Assembly: GCA_046328575.1 (NCBI GenBank)
Contig: JAXLWI010000010.1
Location: 1 to 64,000 of the forward strand
Reading direction: 5' to 3'
DNA: 64,000 nucleotides
Origin: JAGOBP01 sp046328575
GTDB lineage: Bacteria; Chloroflexota; Anaerolineae; Fen-1058
Under the pieces are notes generated by a model. That model was given only the letters and a program-made list of their open reading frames with translations, had not been told where the DNA came from and made no database searches. Below are positions 16,706-24,306 of the stretch, piece by piece (the first letter of the stretch is position 1; every line of letters starts with the position of its first letter). The position numbers and the translations under genes were made by a program.

Positions 16706-16734
16706 TTGACTAGCAAACCGGTTTGTGCTACATT
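16706..16734 (+). promoter_or_regulatory. lacI promoter with embedded LacI-type operator
   Basis: TTGACT (16706-16711), 17 bp, TACATT (16729-16734). The spacer holds the perfect 12-bp palindrome CAAACCGGTTTG (16714-16725) with the central CG typical of LacI-family operators. Binding there would block RNA polymerase, so the adjacent regulator probably represses itself. Confidence 0.7.
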
Positions 16735-16788
16735 TACCAACGAAGCAGTTAACCAGCCGTTTCGCGCCAATGACATCTGGACAGTCAC

Positions 16789-17814
16789 GTGCGTACCTCC
16801 AAACTCAAGCAGCATTCCACCATCAAAGAAGTTGCCGAGCGGGCGGGTGTCGCGAAGACGACGGTTTCGCATGCCATCAGTGGCAAGCGGCCAGTCGCCG
16901 CTGAAACGCGCGAACGGATCTTTGCCGTCATGCGCGAGCTGCAATTTACGCCCAATCCCATTGCGCAGCGTCTGGCGGGCAGCTCGACCAGCCGCACCAT
17001 CGCCTTAGTTTTACCGCTAGCCTCTTCAACTCTTGGCGACGTGGAAATACGTTTCATCTCCAGCATCGCAGAAGTAATTAACAAGCACAACTTCACGTTG
17101 TTGACGCTGAGTTCACCACGGGTGGGCGTGGCCGATTTGCGACAGATGATGCATGCCGGTTTGGTGGACGGTCTGGTGCTGATGCGCATTCAAGTCGCCG
17201 ACGAACGGGTGAAATTGCTGCGTGAGGCCAACATCCCGTTTGTCATGATTGGCCGGACTCGCGACAATAAGAATTTGACCTACGTCGACCTAGATGGCGA
17301 AGCCGCGAGTGAACTCGCGATCAATCACTTGACCGATCTCGGGCATCGGAATATTGCCTTCATCTGCCCGGAAGACCTCAACTTCGGCTTTGCCTATCGG
17401 GTGGTAAAAGGCTACGAAAAAGCCTGCCGCAAGCGCGATCTGCCGCTTATCAAGGCCCCCGCCGTACCATCGGATGATGCCGGTTATCGGGCGATGAAAC
17501 AGTTGTTGGCGGATCATCCTAAATTGACAGCGGTCGTCGTCTGGTCAGATGTAGTCGCCGTCGGGGTGATCAGCGCGCTGCGAGATGCTGGTCGGAGTAT
17601 TCCCGACAACATGTCGCTAATTTCGTTTGACCGCTCCGAGCATCTATCGATGGCTTTGTCCGAACTAACCATCATCGACACTCGCCCTGAGGTAATTGGT
17701 GTGCAGGCCGCCGAAATGCTGTTAGACTTACTAAATGAAGCGCCGCTGGCGAAGACACAAATCTTGATGCCGCCGCGTTTGATCACAGGCAAGAGTACCG
17801 CGCGCCGAGCGTAG
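16789..17814 (+). CDS. LacI family transcriptional regulator of the glucan island
   Basis: A 341-residue LacI/GalR-type regulator. The DNA-binding domain is at residues 10-60: TIKEVAERAGVAKTTVSHAISGKRPVAAETRERI with hinge-helix region PNPIAQRLAGSSTSRTIALVLP. The effector domain has the periplasmic-binding-protein fold, with VDGLVLMRIQ, DLGHRNIAFICPE, ELTIIDTRPEVIGVQAAEMLLDLL. The start is GTG at 16789; no strong Shine-Dalgarno. It stands directly before the maltodextrin-binding lipoprotein and transport genes, so it probably controls them in response to a sugar. Its own promoter contains a LacI-type operator. The same palindrome was not found before the binding-protein gene. Confidence 0.92.
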   Translation: MRTSKLKQHSTIKEVAERAGVAKTTVSHAISGKRPVAAETRERIFAVMRELQFTPNPIAQRLAGSSTSRTIALVLPLASSTLGDVEIRFISSIAEVINKHNFTLLTLSSPRVGVADLRQMMHAGLVDGLVLMRIQVADERVKLLREANIPFVMIGRTRDNKNLTYVDLDGEAASELAINHLTDLGHRNIAFICPEDLNFGFAYRVVKGYEKACRKRDLPLIKAPAVPSDDAGYRAMKQLLADHPKLTAVVVWSDVVAVGVISALRDAGRSIPDNMSLISFDRSEHLSMALSELTIIDTRPEVIGVQAAEMLLDLLNEAPLAKTQILMPPRLITGKSTARRA

Positions 17815-17999
17815 CCTTGAGGTACGGTGCGCCGATCGGATGTGCAACATAAGAATCGTATCCTGATTGGAGGTGATGAGCGCGCTCATCGGTTCGCAGC
17901 CCAGACGATACGCGTTTCGAAATAGACTTGCTCGACCTGTGAGTAAGTCCCAGTGTCTTGACCAATGATGACGATTTACAACTCTGGAGGAGTGAAACA
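17815..17999 (+). promoter_or_regulatory. Leader of the binding-protein gene with 16-bp palindrome
   Basis: GATGAG-CGCG-CTCATC (17875-17890) is a perfect 16-bp palindrome, flanked by CGTATC and GATACG that could pair around it. No convincing -35/-10 pair was found. GGAGGAGTG at about 17986-17994 is the ribosome binding site for the ATG at 18000. The palindrome may be an operator or part of a leader hairpin. Confidence 0.4.
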
Positions 18000-20399
18000 A
18001 TGAAGACCCGTTTTTCGCTCGTAAGTTTGCTCGTCGTGCTTGGGATCTTGCTGGCGGCCTGCGGTGGCGCCGCGACCCCGGCTCCAACTCAGGCTCCTGC
18101 GCCGGCGGCTGAACCGACCAAAGCCCCGGCTCCAGCCGAGCCGACCAAAGCCCCTGAGCAGCCCGCGGCCCCCGCGACCGGCGGCACCATCAAGGGTGAA
18201 GTGACGTTGTGGCATGCGTACGGTACGGGCAGCGCGGAAGAGCAAGCGCTGACCAAGCTGATCGATAATGCCAAGAAAGCCAATCCTGAAGCGACGATCA
18301 ACGTGCTGCAAATCCCGTTCGATCAGATCTTCAACAAGTATCAGACGGAAGTGGCAGCCGGTGGCGGCCCCGATATGTTCGTGGCCCCCAACGACGATCT
18401 GGGTAACTGGGTGCGCGGCGGCTTTGTCATGGACCTCACCGACAAGCTGGCCGGCAAGCTGGATGCCGATTCGAAGGTGGCAGTCGAAGGCATGACGGTA
18501 GATGGCAAGATTTGGGGCGTGCCCGAATCAGCCAAGGCTGTGGCGCTGTATTACAACAAGAGCACGGTGCCTGAGCCGCCCAAGACCACCGACGAACTGT
18601 TGGCGATGGTCAAGGCTGGCAAGAAGCTGGTGCTGAATCAGAACGCTTACCACAACTTCGGTTTCTGGCAAGCCTTCGGCGGCAAGCTGCTGGCGGCCGA
18701 TGGAACGTGCGTAGCCGATCAGGGTGGTTTTGCGGATGCGCTGCAATACCTGCTGGACTTGAAGGCGGCAGGTGCTGAGTTCCAGACCGATGGCGGCAAG
18801 GCCGACACGCTGTTCCGCCAGGCCCAGGCCGACATGATCATCAACGGTCCGTGGGTGTTGGGCGATTACAAGAAGGACCTCGGCGATAAGTTGGGCGTCG
18901 CCGTTATGCCGGCTGGCCCCAAGGGTAACGCTGGCCCGCTGAACGGTATCGATGGGTTCCACATCAATCCGAACAGCCAGAATCCCGATGGTGCGCTCGA
19001 ATTGGCGCTGTTCCTGACCAACAAAGACTCGTCACAGATCTACACTGACGAAGCCGGTCACGTGCCAATTCGTAGCGATGTGACTGCCAAGGATCCGCTG
19101 GTGGCTGGTTTTGCCAAGGCTTCGGCGCAAGGCTTCCCGCGCCCACAGAGCAAGGAATTCGGCAACTACTGGGGGCCGTTCGGTGATGCGATCACCAAGG
19201 TCCTCGAAGGCAAGTCGAAGCCCGCTGATGCCGTCGTAGAAGCATGTGGCGCGATGAATAAGGCCAGCGGCAAGTCGGGTGGTGCGGCGGCGACTGAAGA
19301 ACTGCCCGCCATTACCGGCGAAGTGACGCTGTGGCATGCGTACGGTACGGGCAGCGCGGAAGAGCAAGCGCTGACTGAACTGATCGATAATGCCAAGAAG
19401 GCTAATCCCGATGCGACGATCAACGTGCTGCAAATCCCGTTCGATCAGATCTTCAACAAGTATCAGACGGAAGTGGCAGCCGGTGGCGGCCCCGATATGT
19501 TCGTGGCCCCCAACGACGATCTGGGCAACTGGGTGCGCGGCAGCTTCGTGAGCGACCTGACCGACAAGTTGGCTGGCAAGCTCGGCGCGTTCCAGCAAGT
19601 GGCCATCGACGGCATGACGGTAGATGGCAAGATTTGGGGCGTGCCCGAATCAGCCAAGGCTGTGGCGCTGTATTACAACAAGAGCACGGTGCCTGAGCCG
19701 CCCAAGACCACCGACGAACTGTTGGCGATGGTCAAGGCTGGCAAGAAGCTGGTGCTGAATCAGAACGCTTACCACAACTTCGGTTTCTTCGCTGCGTTTG
19801 GTGGCAAGTTGATGGATGACACCAACAAGTGCGTAGCCGATCAGGGTGGTTTTGCGGATGCGCTGCAATACCTGCTGGACTTGAAGGCGGCAGGTGCTGA
19901 GTTCCAGACCGATGGCGGCAAGGCCGACACGCTGTTCCGCCAGGCCCAGGCCGACATGATCATCAACGGTCCGTGGGTGTTGGGCGATTACAAGAAGGAC
20001 CTCGGCGATAAGCTGGGTGTCGTCCCGATGCCGGACGGCCCGAAGGGCAAGTCGGCTCCGCTGAACGGGATCGATGGATTCCACATCAATCCGAACAGCC
20101 AGAATCCCGATGGCGCGTTGGCGCTGGCGTTGTTCCTGACCAGCCAGGCGTCTTCGACCATCTACACCGAGAAGGCCGGACACGTGCCAATCCGCAAGGA
20201 TGTCAATGCCAGCGATCCATTGGTCGCCGCGTTCGCTCAGGCCTCGGCGCAGGGCTTCCCGCGCCCGCAGAGCAAGGAGTTCGGCAACTATTGGGGTCCG
20301 TTTGGCGATGCGATTACCAAGGTGCTCGAGGGCAAGTTGAAGCCCGCCGATGCCGTCAAGGAAGCTTGCGCGGCCATGAACAAGGCTAGCGGCAAGTAG
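18000..20399 (+). CDS. Lipoprotein with two tandem sugar-binding domains
   Basis: A 799-residue ABC-transporter solute-binding lipoprotein made of two full-length maltose-binding-type (SBP_bac_1) domains. Seen: signal peptide with lipobox LLAAC (Cys21), a Pro/Ala/Thr linker (about 22-65), domain 1 from residue 67 (GEVTLWHAYGTGSAEEQALT), and domain 2 from residue 441 starting with the same words, offset exactly 374 residues (1122 bp). Domain 2 has no signal peptide; a short linker (SGGAAATEELPA) joins them, and each ends with MNKASGK. Usual family members have one domain of about 400 residues. Differences cluster in short patches (GFWQAFGGKLLAADGTC versus GFFAAFGGKLMDDTNKC), so ligand range may differ. 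The role is to bind maltodextrin outside the cell and hand it to the downstream permeases (inference from context). The ATG at 18000 was chosen for its strong Shine-Dalgarno. Confidence 0.93.
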   Translation: MKTRFSLVSLLVVLGILLAACGGAATPAPTQAPAPAAEPTKAPAPAEPTKAPEQPAAPATGGTIKGEVTLWHAYGTGSAEEQALTKLIDNAKKANPEATINVLQIPFDQIFNKYQTEVAAGGGPDMFVAPNDDLGNWVRGGFVMDLTDKLAGKLDADSKVAVEGMTVDGKIWGVPESAKAVALYYNKSTVPEPPKTTDELLAMVKAGKKLVLNQNAYHNFGFWQAFGGKLLAADGTCVADQGGFADALQYLLDLKAAGAEFQTDGGKADTLFRQAQADMIINGPWVLGDYKKDLGDKLGVAVMPAGPKGNAGPLNGIDGFHINPNSQNPDGALELALFLTNKDSSQIYTDEAGHVPIRSDVTAKDPLVAGFAKASAQGFPRPQSKEFGNYWGPFGDAITKVLEGKSKPADAVVEACGAMNKASGKSGGAAATEELPAITGEVTLWHAYGTGSAEEQALTELIDNAKKANPDATINVLQIPFDQIFNKYQTEVAAGGGPDMFVAPNDDLGNWVRGSFVSDLTDKLAGKLGAFQQVAIDGMTVDGKIWGVPESAKAVALYYNKSTVPEPPKTTDELLAMVKAGKKLVLNQNAYHNFGFFAAFGGKLMDDTNKCVADQGGFADALQYLLDLKAAGAEFQTDGGKADTLFRQAQADMIINGPWVLGDYKKDLGDKLGVVPMPDGPKGKSAPLNGIDGFHINPNSQNPDGALALALFLTSQASSTIYTEKAGHVPIRKDVNASDPLVAAFAQASAQGFPRPQSKEFGNYWGPFGDAITKVLEGKLKPADAVKEACAAMNKASGK
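18195..20396 (+). repeat. 1,122-bp tandem duplication inside the binding-protein gene
   Basis: Copy 1 is about 18195-19316 and copy 2 about 19317-20396, in frame. Two blocks are identical at DNA level: 18489-18666 with 19611-19788 (178 bp) and 18708-18890 with 19830-20012 (183 bp). The 41 bp between them has diverged. Confidence 0.92.
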
Positions 20400-20409
20400 T
20401 TGTGAATCG

Positions 20410-20450
20410 AGACCTGACAGGTCTGCCCCTAGACCTGTCAGGTCTTTCTT
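20410..20450 (+). terminator. Strong stem-loop between binding protein and permease genes
   Basis: A perfect 15-bp stem (AGACCTGACAGGTCT 20410-20424 with 20431-20445), 6-nt loop, then TTCTT. It probably lets only part of the transcripts reach the permeases, as is common where binding protein must outnumber permease. Confidence 0.85.
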
Positions 20451-20505
20451 GATCTCGCTGTCGATTTGTCAGATAATAGATTCACCCCTCTGGAAAGGAA
20501 CTGCG

Positions 20506-21522
20506 ATGGCTGCGATCACCCAAGATCAGCCCAGCCGGTTTGAAGTCTGGCGCAATCGCACGGCTACCATCCGCACGGCGATTTTGTATCTGCTGCCGGC
20601 CTTCATCGTCATGGGCATCATTACGTTCTACCCGCTGGTCTACCAAGTGTGGATGTCCACAACCGATTATGGCGTGCAAAACTTGCGTGCCAACGCGCCC
20701 GCGCCCAAAGACGTGGGCTTGAAGAACTACGAGCAGATCTTCACCGGTGAACTGCCTGTAGCCATCGCCAACTTTAGTTTCTGGAATGTGCTGGCCTTCA
20801 ACCTGGTCTGGACGTTCACCAATGTCCCGTTCCATGTGATTATCGGGGTGTTGGTCGCAGTCCTCTTGAATGTGAAGGGCTTATGGTTGAAACGGTTCTA
20901 TCGGGCCATCTACATCTTGCCCATTATCGTGCCCACCCTGGTGATTGCCGTGGTGTGGCGCAATATGTTCGACCCGGACTATGGCGCGATCAACCTCTTC
21001 CTGGCTGGCCTCGGCAAAATTTTCGGCATTTCGCCGGAGGTCTTCAAGATTCGGTGGATCGATCAAGTTGATTATCCAATCCCGTGGCTGCCACTGCCGC
21101 TCTCCTATTTTGCGCTGCTCATTACTAACATTTGGCTGGGCTGGCCGTTCATGACCATCGTCGCGACGGGCGCGCTGCAAAGCATCCCGGTGGATCTCTA
21201 TGAAGCCGCGTCGATCGATGGGGCCACGTCGCGCCAATCGTTCTTTGCGATTACGGTCCCGCTGCTCCGCCCCGCGATGATTCCGGCGGCGGTGTACGGT
21301 ATCGTCACGACCTTCAACCTGTTTAACTTGATCTATTTGTTGTCTGGCGGCGGTCCGTTGCGCCAGACCGAAATTCTGGTGACCACGTCGTATCGGTTGA
21401 TCAACGAACAACGCCTGTACGGCACGGCAGCCGCGTTTAGCGTGATCATCTTCTTCGTGCTATTGGGCTTAACGCTGATCACCAATCGCATTACCAAAGC
21501 CACCGAAAGGTACGATGCGTGA
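20506..21522 (+). CDS. Sugar ABC transporter permease (MalF type)
   Basis: A 338-residue inner-membrane permease of the MalF/UgpA group. Seen: six or so membrane helices beginning with ILYLLPAFIVMGIITFYPLVYQVWMS, and the EAA loop for contact with the ATPase, LYEAASIDGATSRQSFFAITVPLLRPAM (about residues 230-257). It pairs with the next gene to form the channel for maltodextrin import. The ATG at 20506 was chosen as GGAAAGGAA precedes it. It overlaps the downstream permease by about a codon, so the two are translationally coupled. Confidence 0.93.
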   Translation: MAAITQDQPSRFEVWRNRTATIRTAILYLLPAFIVMGIITFYPLVYQVWMSTTDYGVQNLRANAPAPKDVGLKNYEQIFTGELPVAIANFSFWNVLAFNLVWTFTNVPFHVIIGVLVAVLLNVKGLWLKRFYRAIYILPIIVPTLVIAVVWRNMFDPDYGAINLFLAGLGKIFGISPEVFKIRWIDQVDYPIPWLPLPLSYFALLITNIWLGWPFMTIVATGALQSIPVDLYEAASIDGATSRQSFFAITVPLLRPAMIPAAVYGIVTTFNLFNLIYLLSGGGPLRQTEILVTTSYRLINEQRLYGTAAAFSVIIFFVLLGLTLITNRITKATERYDA

Positions 21523-22454
21523 TGGCCACTCAAAGTACTGCTCTACCACAAGCCAAGACTTCATTGCGCCGGCCCCGGCGTGAACTGTCGCTGGGCAAGC
21601 AGCTGCTGTATCAAGCTTTGCTGCTGATCATTGCCTTCATCACCGCGTTTCCGATTTTGTGGGTCGTCAGCTTGTCGCTCGATCCGCGTGACATCTCGCG
21701 TCCCACCGATCTGAGTCTGATCCCGCCGGGCGCGTCGCTGAAGGCGTACGAAAAAGTCATGCAGCAGCCCACCGCCAATCCGGTCACGTTTGGTGAACTG
21801 GCTTTGAACTCCACCAAGTTGGGTATCGGTACGGCGTTGTTCTCCACGCTGATCGGGGTGAGTGCAGCCTACGTTTTTTCGCGCTTTGATTTTCGCGGCC
21901 GGCGTGTGTTGATGCTGATGGTATTGATGGTGCTGATGTTGCCGTCGATTGCCACCATTGCACCGTTGTTCGTGATGCTCAACAAGATCACCATCGGCAG
22001 CGGTTCAACGGCTTTCAACTTGCGCAACTCGCTGTGGGGCGTAGGCTTGGCCATCACGTCCGGCGCGCTGCCGTTCTCGATCTGGAACTTGAAGGGCTAT
22101 CTCGATACGATTCCGCGCGATCTGGAAGAAGCGGGCCGCATCGATGGCGCTTCGCACAATCAAGTGTTTTTCCAGATCATTTTGCCGCTCGCCATCCCGG
22201 CGCTGGCTGTGACGATGTTCCTGGGCTTCCTCAGCGGCTGGACGGAGTTCGCGCTGTCGTGGCAGTTCCTCACGCAGCCTAAGGACTTCACCTTATCAAT
22301 GTCGCTGTGGAACATGACCGGCCAATACTCGGGCCAGGTGCCGTGGAGCAACTTCGCGGCGATGGCGTTGTTGGTGGCTGCGCCCGTCGCCGTTGTATAC
22401 CTTGCGCTGCAAAAGTACATCATCGGCGGTCTCACGATCGGTAGCGTCAAGTAA
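21522..22454 (+). CDS. Sugar ABC transporter permease (MalG type)
   Basis: A 310-residue permease of the MalG/UgpE group. Seen: about six membrane helices, first LLIIAFITAFPILWVVSLSLDPRD, a standard EAA loop PRDLEEAGRIDGASHNQVFFQIILPLAIPAL, and the C-terminal LQKYIIGGLTIGSVK ending that is typical of MalG. ATG at 21522 overlaps the stop of the MalF gene; a GTG at 21519 is the alternative. The gene is followed by a strong terminator. The cognate ATPase is probably the MsmK-type protein encoded at 29016-30116. Confidence 0.93.
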   Translation: MATQSTALPQAKTSLRRPRRELSLGKQLLYQALLLIIAFITAFPILWVVSLSLDPRDISRPTDLSLIPPGASLKAYEKVMQQPTANPVTFGELALNSTKLGIGTALFSTLIGVSAAYVFSRFDFRGRRVLMLMVLMVLMLPSIATIAPLFVMLNKITIGSGSTAFNLRNSLWGVGLAITSGALPFSIWNLKGYLDTIPRDLEEAGRIDGASHNQVFFQIILPLAIPALAVTMFLGFLSGWTEFALSWQFLTQPKDFTLSMSLWNMTGQYSGQVPWSNFAAMALLVAAPVAVVYLALQKYIIGGLTIGSVK

Positions 22455-22465
22455 ACTGACTTCAC

Positions 22466-22502
22466 AGACCCGAAGGGCCACGCTGCCCTTCGGGTCTTTT
22501 TT
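22466..22502 (+). terminator. Rho-independent terminator
   Basis: A perfect 13-bp stem (AGACCCGAAGGGC 22466-22478 with 22485-22497), 6-nt loop and a T-run to 22502. It ends only 11 nt before the start codon of the amylase lipoprotein. Confidence 0.92.
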
Positions 22503-22513
22503 CTGCCACGTCG

Positions 22514-24199
22514 ATGAAACGTCCACTGATTTTGATTTTGATCGCGCTGTATCTATCTGCCTGCGGCGGCGCTGCTACGCCTGCCCCGATTATCCCGCCC
22601 AGCCCGACCGTGCCGTCTGCACCGACGGCCACGTTGGCTCCGACGGCGACGCCCAAACCGATCGAGTTGGCGCACCCCGTCGCCCCCGTGGTCGGCTTGC
22701 CGCGCGGCACTGATGATCAACCGTGGTGGAATGACAGTGTCTTCTACGAGATCTTCGTGCGAAGCTTTGCCGACAGCGACGGCGACGGCATCGGCGATCT
22801 GAACGGCCTTATCGCCAAACTCGATTATCTGAAAGACCTGGGCATTACAGGCCTTTGGCTGATGCCCATTCATCCCTCGCCGTCATATCATGGCTATGAT
22901 GTCACCGATTATTTTGCAGTCAATCCGCAATACGGCACGCTAGATGACTTCAAACACCTGTTGAATGAAGCGCATCAACGCGGCATTCGCGTCATCATTG
23001 ATCTGGTGCTGAATCACACTTCGGATCAACATCCGTGGTTTCAAGCCGCGCTCGATCCTAAGTCGCCGTTTCGCGATTGGTACGTGTGGTCAACGACCGA
23101 TCCGGGCCAAGCGGGTTGGCATCGCGCGTCCAGCGGCGATTACTATTACGGCTACTTCACAGATACGATGCCCGATTTGAACTATCGCACGCCCGCCGTT
23201 ACCGAACAAATGAACGACGTGGTGCGGTTTTGGTTGAAAGACGTGGGCGTCGATGGCTTCCGCCTCGACGCTGCGAAGTATTTGATCGAAGACGGCACAT
23301 CGATTCAAAATACGGACGCTACCCATCAATGGTATAAGAACTTCCGCCCGGTCTATAAAGGTCTAAACCCGTCGGCCATGACGATCGGCGAAGTGTGGGA
23401 TATCGCGCCGACCTCAGCGGAGTACGCGCAAGGCGACCAGCTCGATCTCACCTTCGATTTCGGACTGGCGCAAGCGTACATTCTGGCAATGCGTTCTGGC
23501 CGCGCGTCAGAAGCCGTCGACGCGCTGAAGATCAATCGGGCCAATTTCAAGCCGAATCAGTTTGGTGCGTTCCTGAGCAATCACGATCAAAATCGCGTCA
23601 TGTCGCAAATCGGCGCAAACATCGACAAAGCGAAATTGGGCGCGTGGCTGTATTTGACCGGGCCGGGCGTGCCGTTTGTGTATTACGGCGAAGAGATCGG
23701 TATGCTGGGCAAGAAGCCCGATGAAGACATTCGCTTGCCCATGCAGTGGAGCGCTGAAGCGAACGCGGGCTTCACAACCGGTACACCGTGGCGATCTGTC
23801 GAAGCGAGTTACACGCAGCGCAACGTCGCGGTTGAAAGCACTGATCCGAATTCGCTGTTGTCGCTGTATCGCACGTTGATCGGTCTGCGCAATCAGCATG
23901 CGGCCTTGCGCGTGGGCGATGTGAACTTGCCGCAAGCCAGTAATGCCAACGTCTTTGCCAGCCTACGGGTGAGTAAAGATGAAGCAGTGCTGATCGTCGT
24001 TAACTTGAGCAAAGACACCGTGCGCGATGTGAAGTTGACGCTGGACAAAAGTGCGGTGAAGGCCGGGACGTATCGCGCTGTGGTGATGACCGGCGCCGCC
24101 ATATTACCTGACTTGAGTGTGAACGCGCAGGGCGGCTTCGATGCAACGCTACCAGAGTTGGCCGGTTTTAGCGGTGTGATATTTCAACTGCAAAAGTAA
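22514..24199 (+). CDS. Exported GH13 alpha-amylase-type lipoprotein
   Basis: A 561-residue GH13 glycoside hydrolase anchored outside the cell. Seen: signal peptide with lipobox YLSAC (Cys17), a Pro/Thr linker to about residue 66, then the barrel starting WWNDSVFYEIFVRSFADSDGDGIGDL. The catalytic triad is Asp252 (DGFRLDAAKYL), Glu293 (IGEVWD) and Asp358 (LSNHDQNR); the conserved region LVLNHTSDQHPW is also present. The QPWW..FYE..VRSF opening is like oligo-1,6-glucosidase, trehalose synthase and exported alpha-amylases. It likely trims external alpha-glucan to oligosaccharides for the transporter. There is no Shine-Dalgarno, because the terminator tail directly precedes the ATG, so expression may rely on readthrough or an unseen promoter. 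Confidence 0.9.
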   Translation: MKRPLILILIALYLSACGGAATPAPIIPPSPTVPSAPTATLAPTATPKPIELAHPVAPVVGLPRGTDDQPWWNDSVFYEIFVRSFADSDGDGIGDLNGLIAKLDYLKDLGITGLWLMPIHPSPSYHGYDVTDYFAVNPQYGTLDDFKHLLNEAHQRGIRVIIDLVLNHTSDQHPWFQAALDPKSPFRDWYVWSTTDPGQAGWHRASSGDYYYGYFTDTMPDLNYRTPAVTEQMNDVVRFWLKDVGVDGFRLDAAKYLIEDGTSIQNTDATHQWYKNFRPVYKGLNPSAMTIGEVWDIAPTSAEYAQGDQLDLTFDFGLAQAYILAMRSGRASEAVDALKINRANFKPNQFGAFLSNHDQNRVMSQIGANIDKAKLGAWLYLTGPGVPFVYYGEEIGMLGKKPDEDIRLPMQWSAEANAGFTTGTPWRSVEASYTQRNVAVESTDPNSLLSLYRTLIGLRNQHAALRVGDVNLPQASNANVFASLRVSKDEAVLIVVNLSKDTVRDVKLTLDKSAVKAGTYRAVVMTGAAILPDLSVNAQGGFDATLPELAGFSGVIFQLQK

Positions 24200-24211
24200 C
24201 TGTGTGGCGTG

Positions 24212-24233
24212 ACCATCGACTTCAGTCGATGGT
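24212..24233. repeat. REP-like perfect hairpin
   Basis: ACCATCGAC (24212-24220), loop TTCA, GTCGATGGT (24225-24233): a 9-bp perfect stem without a T-run, in the 107-bp gap before the GT39-permease fusion gene. It may be a weak terminator or a dispersed palindromic element. Confidence 0.5.
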
Positions 24234-24306
24234 AATGTGTAAGAAACCTACGTAGCGGCGCTAGCTTTACAAATCGTTGGATTTGATCGGGTGGCCGTTC
24301 CTAGCC

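Noticed and set aside
18000..20399. Double binding domain as a simple assembly duplication
   Set aside because: The two copies differ at many residues and the linker is unique, so a misassembled exact repeat does not explain it; confirmation by long reads would still help.
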